64,000 nucleotides of DNA, taken from the NCBI GenBank assembly GCA_958298945.1, contig OY282605.1, positions 110,976,267 to 111,040,266 on the forward strand. Direction: 5' to 3'. The notes below the pieces were generated by a model, which had not been told where the DNA came from, ran no database searches, and saw nothing but the letters and a program-made list of their open reading frames with translations. The stretch comes from Atherix ibis (Eukaryota > Arthropoda > Insecta > Diptera > Athericidae). Shown one piece after another: positions 24,281-35,218 of the stretch (positions within the stretch are counted from its first letter, which is position 1; every line of letters begins with the position of its first letter). A program made the position numbers and the translations under genes.

Positions 24281-25108
24281 AATATCTTTAGTCAAAAGTA
24301 ATTTTTAAATTTATCAACGCTTTCTTTTATATTTTTATTCAGCATCATTGGTCATTCGATTTATTAAATAACTAATTTTTTAAATTATATACACGTGTAT
24401 AAAACTGGCGTTGATAAAAGTTCGCCCAAATTAATTCAATATTTATAACATTTTCTTGTTATTTTTTTTTTGTATTTATACATCTTTGTAAAAACATTTC
24501 AATAGACCATTTTAGGTAAATTTCTTTTCGCGAGATATCATAAAATACAAGTTAAAAATTTGAGTGTTTAAAAAATTTCATTAATTAAATGAATTAAATC
24601 AAATCACAGTTTACAGAAAATATGAAGTCCCTAATTATCGGAGAGATTAATTAACACTAGATTGTCGGACCGAGTCAATTTGACTCATTCACGATTTTAT
24701 TGCCTATATGTACAGAAAAATTTAAATAATTTTTTTATGTTGGTTTTTAATAGATTTATAAAATGTATAAAAATACTAATTCCTTCACACTCCTTAGCTC
24801 CAAAAATCCATATGTACTATACCTATTTTGACGGATTTGAGTCAAATTGACTCATTAAATATTTTAATATCGTGTATACGTTTTACGCACATGTAACTTA
24901 ATTTCCCGTGCATACAATTTTTTTGTAAGCACTCTGATGCGAGAGTTTTCAAATTCAAACTTGTCAATTTACTAGTTAGAAATCTATGGCAATATTGTGA
25001 AATTCTTTATTGCAAAAAAGCTTTCATTTAAATTTGTGACACCGGAGAGAATAGTGAATTTTTAGTAACACAAAAAAAATAATAAAAATTAGTTTTTTTT
25101 AAGGATTT

Positions 25109-26053
25109 TTGCGTACCAAGGTATTTTTAGAATTTATTTATATACGTTTTGATAAGAAAAATGAACGAAGTGAACGATTGACAACAGACAAATTTGCCTT
25201 GATTTCAAGAATATGGAAAAAATTTATTGAGAATAGCCAGGCTTATTATAAACCTACGGATAACATAACAGTCGATGAGCAATTCTTCTCAACTAAAGAC
25301 AGGTACCCATTTACTCACATGCCGAATAGCGGTGGATATTACAAGCAAGTATCTTCTAAATGGTTTTTTCTATTTGGGCAAGAATGAAGCCCGCGTATCA
25401 ATTATTTCCTTGAGCGAGTTTGTTGTATATAAAATCACCATATTTAGGTTGTGGACGAAATATTACCACAGACAATTTTTCTTTACAAGCTTATCACTTG
25501 CAAAAAGGTTACGCGTGAAAAACAATTCATTGGTTGGAACAATACGAGCAAATAGAAAAGAATTGCCTAAAATTGCAAAAGCCAAGAAAGACAACATGAC
25601 ACGGTTTTCCAGACAACTTTATAAAACGAAGGACTGTACTCTTACTATTTATAAAAGTAAGCCCAATAAAAAAGTTCTACTATTGAGCTCAAAGCATCGA
25701 AATGTAGAAATTGAAAAAATAAAAAATATGTCCCGGAAACTATAACATTTTATAATAACACTTAGTATGGAGTTGATATACTTGATCAAATGGCGCGAAA
25801 ATATAGTACCAAAGCTGGCTCTCGCAGATGGCCCCGTCACGTATTCTATAACATCTTAGATTTAACAGCAATCAATGCTTGGGTTTTATATAAAGACGTC
25901 TCTCAAGTAAAAATCCCAAGAAAAGAATTTCTTTTGCAATTGGCTGAAGAACTAAGCGGCAACTATGACCATGACGCCGAAAATACTTTCACACCTTTAT
26001 CTAATATACAGAATCTTGAAAAACGATTGAATTTTGAAGTTGAAGTGTCATGC
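25109..26053 (+). pseudogene. piggyBac transposase, N-truncated and frameshifted
   Basis: From the ATG at 25109 the sequence enters the family in the middle: RLTTDKFALISRIWKKFIEN and NITVDEQFFSTKDRYPFTHM. The latter holds the first catalytic Asp (codon 25274-25276). After a frameshift at PFTHMPN come NGFFYLGKNEARVSIISLSE and, in another frame, GRNITTDNF with the second Asp (25471-25473). SLVGTIRANRKELPKIAKAK and YGVDILDQMARKYSTKAGSR follow; the last contains the third Asp (25775-25777) and a second conserved Asp 3 residues on. RRWPRHVFYNILDLTAINAW and FTPLSNIQNLEKR lead to the C-terminal Cys-rich region, where the mariner begins. All catalytic residues survive, but at least three frame changes and the missing N terminus make it inactive. 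Confidence 0.9.
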
Positions 26054-26055
26054 AG

Positions 26056-26906
26056 GAGAATTTTGAATTTCCGCGGGTTACGTTTATTCGATTTTTGATT
26101 TTTGTGGCGTTATTTTGGTACTCATGTCTATCACTTCAGCCATTTTGATTGTTCAGTTAATTTTTGACAGCTGCTTTGCTTGCACATGTTTTGGCTCAAT
26201 TTCGACCAAAAACAGCATCGCATTAACATTGCTAAGGAGGTATTGGACTCTGTCCGCGATGACCCAAATTTGCTCCAGAGGGTCATAACTGGTGACAAAT
26301 CATAGGTTTATGGTTATGACGTGGAAACCAAAGCTAAATCATCCCAATGGAAGCTGCCGCACGAGCCAAGACCGAACAAAGCGCGCCAAGTGAAGGTTTT
26401 GCTTATAGTTTTGTTCGATTGCAGGGGCGTGGTGCATCATAAGTTCTTGCCACAGAGTAGAACGGTCAATAAGGAATATTACGTGCAAGTTATGTGCAAG
26501 TTGCGCGAAGCAATCTGCCAGAAACACCCGGATTTGTGGAAAAACAAAAATGGGCTGTTGCACCATGATAACGCCCCTGCTCATGCATCGTTGCTTGTGC
26601 GCTAATTTTTGGCCAAAAATAATACACTAATAATGGCGCAGCCATCGTATTCCCCAGATCTGGCCCCCTGTGACTTTTTCTTGTTCCCAAAACAGATTCT
26701 TTTTTGGAATGGGCAAAAATCGAAGACGAGCCAAAACACGTGCAAGTAAAGCAGTTGTCAAAAATTAACTGAACATTCAAAATGGCCAAACTTGTCTGCA
26801 TAAGTGAGAGACATGAGTACCAACATAACGCCACAAAAAAATTGAAAATCGAATATACGTAAAACGCGGAAATTCAAAAATCGCGATATTTTTTGAACAA
26901 ACCTCG
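26056..26906 (+). mobile_element. Rearranged mariner with two inverted 5' ends
   Basis: A second copy of the 8.1-kb mariner family. The left part starts inside the 5' end (TTTTGAATTTCCGCG at 26061); the outer roughly 30 bp of terminal repeat is missing. The right 216 bp (26691-26906) is not the 3' end but the reverse complement of the family 5' region, complete to the tip (GAACAAACCTCG, then TA at 26907-26908). The element therefore has arms of about 140 bp that can pair (26056-26197 with about 26750-26890) around a partial transposase. It sits in the piggyBac C-terminal coding region. Confidence 0.85.
26200..26692 (+). pseudogene. Mariner transposase core between inverted arms
   Basis: Coding sequence enters at FDQKQHRINIAKEVLDSVRD, so both DNA-binding motifs are missing. 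VITGDKS with the first Asp (codon 26294-26296) is followed by TAG in place of the conserved Trp. From METKAKSSQWKLPHEPRPNK the frame stays open to LLHHDNAPAHASLLVR (second Asp, 26567-26569), then a stop, then YSPDLAPCDFFLFPK (third Asp, 26672-26674). The last two Asp are exactly 105 nt apart, the D34D spacing. The C terminus is gone; the frame runs straight into the inverted 5' segment. The catalytic triad is intact but two stops and two truncations make it dead. Confidence 0.85.
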
Positions 26907-27044
26907 TATATGTAACATAAAAATTGTTTTGAATAAATTGTCTTTAATATAACATATAACTTTAATATATTTTGCTGTTTGAGTCAAATTGATTTATTTC
27001 AGGCAAAATAGGTATATACCCAACATCCGGTAATCTAGAGTTAA

Positions 27045-29395
27045 TATTAACTTATGAATAGAGATGCAATTAAAAGGTTTGAATTGAATTCCTACTTTAA
27101 CAGTTATCCATTTTTCAGTTTAACTTGATAACAAAATGGCTATAAAATATTGTAGGCTCTTCATCAGGCTACATATTTACATAAAATAGAAAACTATTCT
27201 TAAAGACTATAATTATTCATAGTGGTAACTTGATTAATTATAGTTAATTTTATCTAATTTAGATGATTGCTGTTACTTTCACCTCTTTGCTGAGTACAAG
27301 TTTGCTTGTTTGTTCGTTATTAATAGTATGAGTGATATATCGTAGTGACACGACTATGAGGTGTTTTGGAAAGTATTGTGAATCAGCATCTTCAAAACTT
27401 AGAAAAATGGCAGCCTAGTGATGAGACTAGTATCACTGAAGAGTTTCAAACTCGTCCTATCACTATCCGACCCTATAAAGTGTGATAAGTGATGTTGTGT
27501 TTACGTAGTACGTTACGAAAAGTTGAAAAGTGAAATTCGTAGCAACGGTGTACCATCCAATTTTGTATTAAACTGTAAGTTTAAATTATGAGCCTATGGG
27601 GAATATTCCTTGTGAAAAGCATAATTTTTTCGAAGGATGCTCCAAAACGACAATGTCTCCTGACAGACTACCATTTCTATCAACGATTTTTTCTTCGTAA
27701 AAAGGAATTCCTGTTATTCACCAGCTCGTCTATTCAGATGATATCAGTTTGGAAATTTAATAAAATCCAAAAGAGTGTAATCGAGGAGCTTCTAGCATGC
27801 TTTCGCCGATGTATAGCAGTGTAAAGAAACTACTTTGGAAGCAATAATATTGATGTAAAAAATATAAAATAAAATTTAAGGAATAACTTATTCTCATTAC
27901 TTTTCTGTTACAACTCGTACTTATAATATTCTATCCAAATAGTTTGTGTACGATCTTTACGGTATCGTTAAGATAGAAACAAGTACACCGAAGGATTGGA
28001 AACCGTTTTAAAAATAAACAATATAATATGTACTAAAAATACAGAAAATATCATTTTTATTATTGCAATTTTTATGAAAAAATAAACCATCAAAATGAAA
28101 ACTATGTATTTTAGTAAAAAAAAATAGAAGTGATTTTTTTCTTGGGGCAAACTTAAGAGAAACTTTTTTACTATTTACAAATGCTTACATTTATATTAAA
28201 GTATTTCCGCTTCGAAAAACCACAGTACTACCAAGAAATAATTCAGATTTAGAAGTACGTGTGAACGAACAAGCAAAAATAAAAACAATCCAATTGACAC
28301 CATTCAATAGGGTATATCATGATTAAATAGGGTATCTTGGATAAAATAGTATCGATAATTATTTACCATTGGAAACCTATTCTACCAAATATTCGGGTCC
28401 TATTCTTGGTCAGTTTTCGTCTGTAATGTCTTTTGACCGATTTTGTAGTAGTTTTGCGCCTATTTTTGGGACAAGAGACGTTTAATGCTTTTTTTATAAC
28501 TTATCAATAATGTTGGTCGTATTTTCGGAATTTATTCGTACTCGTATATTGAGTGGTGAAGTATTCATTTTGATGATTTGCTATAAACCCGAAACTGTTT
28601 TGATCCGTAATTCAAAGAGTATCCATATGTATTTTTCTCATGAATATTTTTTTTATTTATTTGAGAGGCAATATTTTTTTTAAATATAAAAATCCTTAGA
28701 ATATTTTCTAAATGGTGATGTTTTATTTCATATTTAAAAAAAAAGTATTTCAGATCTAGGATTAATAGGAAATGACAAGAATGTTAAATCTGGATTTTAA
28801 AATCTTTTTATGAAAATTAAAAGAATGTATTCAATTATATTTGCAGGCAAACACACAAAATTCTACAATTTCTAGTTGAGGAATTATAGTGAATGAAAAG
28901 GTATGTGCATAGAAATTATTCTCCAGTTGAAATTGGAATTTCACTGTTTCAAGGAATTTTTTTTGCAAAATTCCGTACATAACATAAACTGTTTTATTAA
29001 TACAGAATTCTTTTGCATTGTTGCAGATAAGAGTATTTCATATTTGTTGTGAATTCGTAATAAATATCGAAGAATTTGTATTAAATAAGGAAGAAAGTTT
29101 ATAGTTTACTACTATGAAGAGAAATTAAATATTTATACTATATTCTGGGATTGTGATTCCTGTTATTTAGAAACGTTAGCAAGTATGCAAATTTATTAAA
29201 TAAAAAGGTTGGAAAAGTTATTTTATAATATATTTTTCTTAAACATCTTTCTAGTACAGATTGGTATTATATAATAAGTCTCTCCGGGTTTATATCAGAA
29301 AACTTCAATTTACTGTGCTTTCATTAACATTTGCTTGAAAGTTTAATGAGCAATTCCTTAAGTTTTCATCTATGAGCGCCCAATCGCCCGTTTTC
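27045..29395. other. Intergenic DNA, no recognised gene
   Basis: A GC-richer patch at 27280-27560 and a 78-codon frame at 27588-27824 (beginning MSLWGIFLVK) match nothing I know. The rest is AT-rich and featureless to my reading. Confidence 0.5.
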
Positions 29396-29399
29396 TTCG

Positions 29400-30400
29400 G
29401 GTTAGTTCAAATAACTAGACACACATGACGATGAAATATATTTTTGTGATCACTGAGTCACTCATTCAATTATACCATAAATCAGCGAGTTCAAAAGAAA
29501 ACGGACCCTCTTGGCGACCACAAAATTTTATTTAACAACTAAGCAGGCTCCGCATGAGCCATCACCTTTTATTTGAAACTAGTACACACTGGCGAGGCAG
29601 AATTTTTTGGTTATTGGGTCACTCATCCAATTATAAATCAGCGAGTTTAAAAGTAAATAATTCCACTTGGCGACCACGAATATTTATTTGACCGCAAAAT
29701 AGGCTCCGCATATGTCTTACACTACTGAGTCGAGAAATTTTCGGCCACTGAATCACTCAACCAATTAGGAAGAAACGAGTTAAAAACTTCTAAAGTAAAT
29801 AGACGAAATAAATTTTTCTCCACATTAATCTTCGCATTTTATTTGGAAATAGGTTATACAGGCGAGACGAGATTTTTCGCGATTACTAGGTCACTCATCC
29901 AATAATAAATTAGTGCGCTCAAATCTTTAACAGTAAATAAAAAAAAATTTTTTGAACACAAAATAGTCTACGCTTGAGTACTCATCTTTTGTTTGAAATT
30001 AGGTCTAACTGGCAAGCTGGATTTTTTTGGTCATTGGGTTACTCATTCAATTATAAATCAGCGAGTTCAAAAGTAAATAGACCCGTATGACGAAAACCAA
30101 ACTTTGTTTGAACACAAAACAGTCTCCGCAAGAGACTTTACCTTTTATTTGAAATTACGTCACACTGACAAGCTGGATTTTTCTCGATCACTGGGTTACT
30201 CATCCAATTATAACGAATTTTTTTTGATTTCATTATAATTGGATGAGTAACCCAGTGACCACAACGAAATTTTTTTGAACACAAATCAGACTCCGGTTGG
30301 CTGTTCTTTTTTTTTTTTTTTGAAAAAATGACACACAGACGAGACGAGATTTTTTTCGATCAATGGGTAACTCATCCAATAAGAAAACAATGGTTGGCTG
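29400..30400. repeat. Degenerate ~150-bp tandem array, about seven units
   Basis: The word CTCATCCAATTATAA (or close variants) recurs at about 29461, 29622, 29756, 29894, 30042, 30199 and 30371, giving spacings of 134-172 bp. Each unit also carries variants of GCGAGTTCAAAAGTAAATAG, GGCGACCAC, CAAAATAGGCTCCGCATGAG, CTTTTATTTGAAATTAGGTC and GGCGAGACGAGATTTTT in the same order. Divergence between units is high, so the array is old. An inverted piece interrupts units six and seven (30188-30258). No coding potential is seen. Confidence 0.85.
30188..30258. repeat. 26-bp perfect inverted repeat inside the array
   Basis: The unit word running from CACTGGGTTACTCATCC to ATTATAA at 30188-30213 is followed, after a 19-nt T-rich spacer, by its exact reverse complement at 30233-30258. 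A perfect match within an array of diverged units means this inversion is younger than the array. Confidence 0.9.
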
Positions 30401-30597
30401 TTCCTTAGATTTTAGAGTATAAGTACAAACAATCGCGGTATATATGTGTAGGAATTTAATGGAAGCCAAAAAATCCCGTGGAATTGCAATGAACCAAGAA
30501 CCTCATCTGCCGACCTTTTCCCATCTACTAACTTAAAACTTTAAATAAATCTACGAACCCCATAGTTCGAAATGTTATTATTATGATTTAAATTATT

Positions 30598-30657
30598 ATG
30601 ATTAGCACAAAATGGTAATTTGTGCTAATCATGTCCTATGATTAGCACAAATTGCCA
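30598..30657. repeat. Three copies of ATGATTAGCACAAA in alternating orientation
   Basis: The 14-mer ATGATTAGCACAAA is direct at 30598-30611, inverted at 30619-30632 and direct at 30638-30651. The middle copy can pair with either neighbour: 14 bp with the left across 7 nt, or 19 of 20 bp (30613-30632 with 30638-30657) with the right across 5 nt. Confidence 0.85.
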
Positions 30658-31029
30658 TTTGAGCCTATCTCTCTCATACTCAGAACGTATCTCCGAGTAG
30701 AGCCTTGTGATAATTTTTTTTTAATTCCTCGGGATAATGTTCTAGGCCATATAATACAATAGCTGCCCTTAGTTCTCACGTGTTTTCTTATCTGCACATA
30801 AGTTTATGTCAGTCTCTTTATACGCCTATTTATTCATTGTGTAAAGGATTTTTCCCATTTTTGATCCTCAATTAATGACATGAAAGCTAAAGATTCAATT
30901 TAATTTATAATAGTTATACTTTCCTCTCAAAAACATTATTCGAATAATACCATCCACAGGCTTATTGAGACCGTTTCCCATAAATTAATACCATATTATG
31001 AAATTATGATAACTAAAACAAAAATATCC

Positions 31030-31215
31030 GTCAGTATATTCGATACACGCTTCAACAACGCTTGGACACAATCTAATTTTTTTATCAAAATAATCGTAAT
31101 CCTTTATTTTTCAAAAAGAAATCATCTTCTTAGATGAGGTGCGTTTTCATTTCTCTGAAACGGTGAATAAATAAAATTGTAGTTACTGAGCTGAAGCCAA
31201 TCCACGAATTATACC
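31030..31215 (+). pseudogene. Tc1/mariner-superfamily transposase relic
   Basis: One frame reads FQKEIIFLDEVRFHFSETVN, K, stop, NCSY, stop, AEANPRIIP. This fits the first catalytic block of an insect Tc1/mariner-superfamily transposase family (F-S-D-E-x-H-F-x-L-x-G-x-V-N-K-Q-N-C-x-x-W, then E-N-P-R-x-I). The Asp is at codon 31133-31135. Two stops fall where Gln and Trp are expected. Upstream about 100 bp may belong to the same relic; nothing downstream is recognisable. The element is a short, old fragment without visible ends. Confidence 0.55.
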
Positions 31216-31269
31216 ATATCACACTCGTAATTCTTAATTGGAAACGGCGTTTTGATGTTCCATGAATTA

Positions 31270-34055
31270 GCCTTTTTATTTATTTATATCAAAATATAAA
31301 AAAGGATCTTTATGAAGTAAAAATAAAATTTTTTTGTAGGTAATCGAACTGAAACGTCCTAAAATTAATAAGTAATTTTAGGATTAATAAGGTTAATACT
31401 TTTTTAGAAGATTATCAATGAAATTCTCTTGAAAAGTAATTATGACTGACATAAAAAAATTTATATAATTTTATAAAAAAAAATACTATCACGGGAAGGG
31501 AATTATTTATGAAATAGTAATTTTCTAAATATAAGATAAAAACGAATGAAAATATATATTCAATATTCGTTCGTTATTGTAGCTTGCCGTTTCTGTGCAA
31601 AAACAAAATCAATAAAGGACTTAACCAAAAAATATCCCATATTTAAATACGTTCCTATTCTGCTGAAACAATATATAATAAATTACAAAAGTGTAGGCGT
31701 TCTATTTTCCAAAAATCATTTCACATTTTGGCAGCATGCCATTTGCTAAGATACTCGTATAGTTATGGTCATCAAGTTCTATAATTTGTCTTGTCCGTTT
31801 CTGCTGTGTTTGGCCACAAAAATCCGAAGGTTTTTGGGAAAATATTAAGTAGAAATTTTAAGGTAATTCCTTGGCTGTTATCTTTTTTTTTGTATTCCAT
31901 TTTACCCTAATAGAAATAATAGCCTCCTCTAGATATTAAATACATTTAAGATTTCTTTATTTCTTTATTAAACTTTTCCTTTTCTTGCTTCTTAAATGAC
32001 AATATTAATGATAAATCAATCAAAATTTGATTGGTTTTTTTTACTAAACAATTTTCTTCTACAGTTAAAATTTTAATATTTATTGAATTATTTTCTTTTT
32101 TAAAACTGAAATGCCTTCTATCAATTTCTTCGGTCTTAATTTACATTTAAGAATCAATTATGAAAATTTGTAATTTGTTCAATGCTGCTTTATGATTTAT
32201 TTTATAAAAAAAGTATTGTCTTACAGAAAGGAAATGATTTTATTTCGTTACGAATTTTTTTTATTAAAGCAAATACAAAATAAATGTTCTTAATTACTTT
32301 TATGGAGTAAACCTAGGAACTTATTGTGTTTTTTTAATAATAAATATTGAAAAATTGTTAGAACATTTTTTTCTTTGTGATATTATTAGGAGAAATAACA
32401 TTGATTGATTATTTTAGAAAAGAAATATTTATGGCGGTATTCGTATTCAAAGGGAACAGTTCAAATTTTTGAATTAAATATATTTAAAAAAGAAAAAGTA
32501 ATTTTAACCTTTTATATTAGGAAAAATGCTATTTGAATTGAGTAATGAATTAGTTCGAAAGTGTTTTTTGTCAATTTTCTGATATTAAAATGCAGATTCT
32601 ACAAACAACTTTTCTATCTGTAATAGAGCTTTCTATTCATTTATAAATAATTATTTTATTTTATACATTAACTCATTGCAGTTATGAGTGTATACTTAGT
32701 TGTTGTTGATGTCGAATGAAAAAAGAAACGTTTTCAACTACAGATGAGATTAGATTAAAGACGACTACCTCAGGTCTTTTATAGTATTATAACTGCATGC
32801 TCGGATATATTGTAGTATTTACTGAATGTACTCAAACTGAATATTAATTATATAAAAAATAACAAAGAATAAAATTTAAAGTTTAGTTTCAACTTTTTAA
32901 ATTTCTGACAGACTCGAATTAACCTTTCTCATCTCGATTCAACTGTCAAGCGCACATTAATTGAATTTAATTTATGATTACAGAAAAGGATGAATTCAGC
33001 GGAATCGAGTGAAAAACTGAAAGAAAATTAATAAAAATTGAGTAAAACAGTTTATGAAATAACAAACTAAAATGAGTTGTGCGATTTTGATTAAATGTTC
33101 ATTACAGCCGGTACGTGGAATCATATTTAAAAAAAGGATTACAAAATAATTGGAGGAAAAATTTTAACGTATGATCACACAGTGAAAATAAATATTTGTT
33201 GAGCTCTGGAGAGAAACAATTTTGCATGCCAAAATCAAAGTATTTAATAAATAACGAAACTAATTTAAAATGGTAGAAATTTCATAAATCAAATGCAGTC
33301 GACAAAAGTTTTTACAAATTTTAATTTTATTACAATAACCGAGGATTCGACTCATGCGCTTTTAAATGAAGGATTCGACTTTTGGGAATTTCGAAATCAA
33401 AAAAACTGTTTTTTTAACAGGTTTTCTAATTTTCATTTTTTTTGGTGATCATATCCTTGCTTATTCATCCACAATGGATTTTCCGTTTCCCTTTGTATTA
33501 AATTAAATGTCCATTTTACAAATACTATTGAATATTAATCGGCCGTATTATCGGTCAAGAGCTAAGCGCGGATTTTCTTTTCCATAAATATTATTGAGTG
33601 TTACCTTTGACCCTAGATAAGCTGTTAAAGTATCATGACAGTTTAACTCTTATTAAAGCTATGAGTGACACTAGATAACATAACTTTTTAACTATTTTTA
33701 ATACTATAGTTTTATGTTAATGTGATAGATTTAGTTTTCAACACCATTGATGCCATAATGCCGTAATAATTTCTCACAAGGGAAACATTTTGTTTTACTG
33801 CTGCACTGACGTGAACTCCCGCGTCCTTAATTACTTAACAGTTACACAAAAATGCGTCTTCTAAAGCAAAAATATCTTAGATTGATATAAATAGCTTTGG
33901 CTATTTTAAGTTTTCTTTGATTTTTAATGCTTAAAATTTTTATTTTATTTAATGTTTTTGCATTTCGTTTTTTTTTTAAATTTTTAAATTTTTTTTCTCG
34001 AATACATTAAAAATTTAATTATTTAAAAATATTTATAACTATTTATATAAATATA
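31270..34055. other. AT-rich DNA, no gene seen
   Basis: No coding remnant, RNA gene or ordered repeat is recognised in this stretch. Confidence 0.55.
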
Positions 34056-34057
34056 TA

Positions 34058-35079
34058 TAATTTCGTTTTTTTTTTACAAAAATTAAAGACGATTTTCTTA
34101 TAGTGAAAATTTTTTCTTATACTGAAAAATTAGATCGGAACAAATGATAATTGGAAGGTGCTAGGTCTGGAGAGTATGGTAGGTGTGGCAGTATATTCTA
34201 TGCAAGCTCTAAAAGCTTTTGCCGAGTGGTCTTGTATGTGGTTTCGCATTATCCTGTTGGAACACTATACCTTCCCCATTGACCAATTCTGGCCTTTTTT
34301 CTTTAAGTGAATCATTCATTTTGTCCAACTGAAGACAGTATACTTCAGAATTAATCGTTGCGTTGCTCGGTTGAAGCTCAAAATAAACGATTCCTTTGAA
34401 ATCCCACCAAACAGATAGCATAACCTTTTTTGATGAATATTGGCTTTCGAAGTTCTTTGAGCCGGTTCATCTTTTCTACTCCAGGATCTGTTGCGCTGAA
34501 CATTGTTGTAGACATCCACTTCTCGTCCCTAAGGATGATACCCTTCAAAAATGAACCATTTTCTTGGTGGTTGATGAATCCTCATCAAGAAGATGAGGAA
34601 TCCATATGTCGAGTTTTCAGATTAAACCTAACCGTTTCAAATGATCATGAAAGGTCGTATTCGATAAATTTAATCTCTCAGCGATCTGACGAGTTGTTAT
34701 TTGCCGGTTTGCATCAACTAATGCCTTTATTGTGTCTTCATCGGCTTCAGCTGGCACCACAGCGTGGTGCATCTTCGAGATCAAAATTGTCGGATCAAAT
34801 ATTTGCAAACCAGGTTTGGTAACCAGTTTTAGCATTTTTATCTTTTCTAAGGTAACAAAGTAAAATATGCCGAAAATGCTGTTTTTCACGTTCCATATTT
34901 AAAAGTGTATCAACCAAAAACTACTATGCAGAATCAATCGAATTTTTTCACAAGCAAACCTTGCTATGTCAGCTGTCAAAATACATATGACTATGTGCCT
35001 TGAGTGTGAAGTTGGTTGTGAAAAAATACACTTAAGTCCTTTGTTGGGAAACAACGAAATTACTTTCCGGACAACCCAA
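34058..35079 (-). mobile_element. Mellifera-like mariner, internally deleted
   Basis: The 5' end is at the right: TTGGGTTGTCCGGAAAGTAA read inward from 35079, with TA at 35080-35081. At the left (3') end only the inner part of the terminal repeat (TAATTTCGTTTTTT at 34058-34071, plus strand) remains; the outer roughly 16 bp is replaced by AT-rich sequence. The CTATAAGAAAATCGTCTTTA stretch matches the copy at 15.6 kb. Length is about 1.02 kb, with deletions in the N-terminal, middle and C-terminal coding parts. Confidence 0.88.
34140..34896 (-). pseudogene. Mellifera-like mariner transposase, broken
   Basis: The start is the ATG at 34896-34894 (MEREKQHFRHILLCYLRKDK). A stretch is missing after KTGYQTWFAN. 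DEDTIKALVDANRQITTRQI and AERLNLSNTTFHDHLKRLGL keep the second helix-turn-helix. After a stop and a deletion comes LRDEKWM with the first Asp (codon 34525-34527; Gly before it is now Arg). VWWDFKGIVYFELQPSNATI leads to QQDNAKPHT with the second Asp (34251-34253). A 4-nt loss shifts the frame, and the third Asp in SPDLAPS-x-YHLF is Asn (34150-34152). The C-terminal 50-60 residues are deleted. Inactive on several grounds. Confidence 0.85.
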
Positions 35080-35218
35080 TACTATTGTAGATATAGTTTT
35101 ATTAACAACAGTATATTTTTTTAAAAAAAGTCATTTTTGATTTACTAGATAGGTCGAATAGTGCAATGGTCAATTTGTTACCTTCAGTTAATTTATTTTG
35201 ATTTTTAAAAATACAAGG
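35080..35218. other. Spacer between two mariners
   Basis: 140 bp of AT-rich DNA separates two mariners of different families lying in the same orientation. Nothing is recognised in it. Confidence 0.7.

Larger units (their letters stand above)
24672..26995. repeat. Subterminal near-palindromes of the piggyBac element
   Basis: GAGTCAATTTGACTC lies at 24672-24686, GAGTCAAATTGACTC at about 24839-24853, and GAGTCAAATTGATTT at 26981-26995. They sit 17 bp inside the left end, about 185 bp inside it, and about 45 bp inside the right end. Placement near both ends suggests transposase-binding repeats; that role is inferred. Confidence 0.6.
24655..27040 (+). mobile_element. Degenerate piggyBac element flanked by TTAA
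   Basis: The element is bounded by TTAA at 24651-24654 and 27041-27044. Its ends read CACTAGATTGTCGG on the left and, inward from the right, CTCTAGATTACCGG; these are the terminal inverted repeats. Near each end lie copies of a near-palindrome, GAGTCAATTTGACTC. Between them is a transposase missing its N-terminal third, and a mariner at 26056-26906 inserted in the transposase 3' end. Without the mariner the element is about 1.5 kb, so it had lost sequence (full-size piggyBacs are about 2.4 kb) independently of the mariner. Confidence 0.9.

Noticed and set aside
26490..26834. 114-codon minus-strand frame
   Set aside because: It is antisense to the mariner core and its inverted arm, not a separate gene.
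34430..34822. 130-codon plus-strand frame
   Set aside because: It is the antisense shadow of the mellifera-like transposase on the minus strand.
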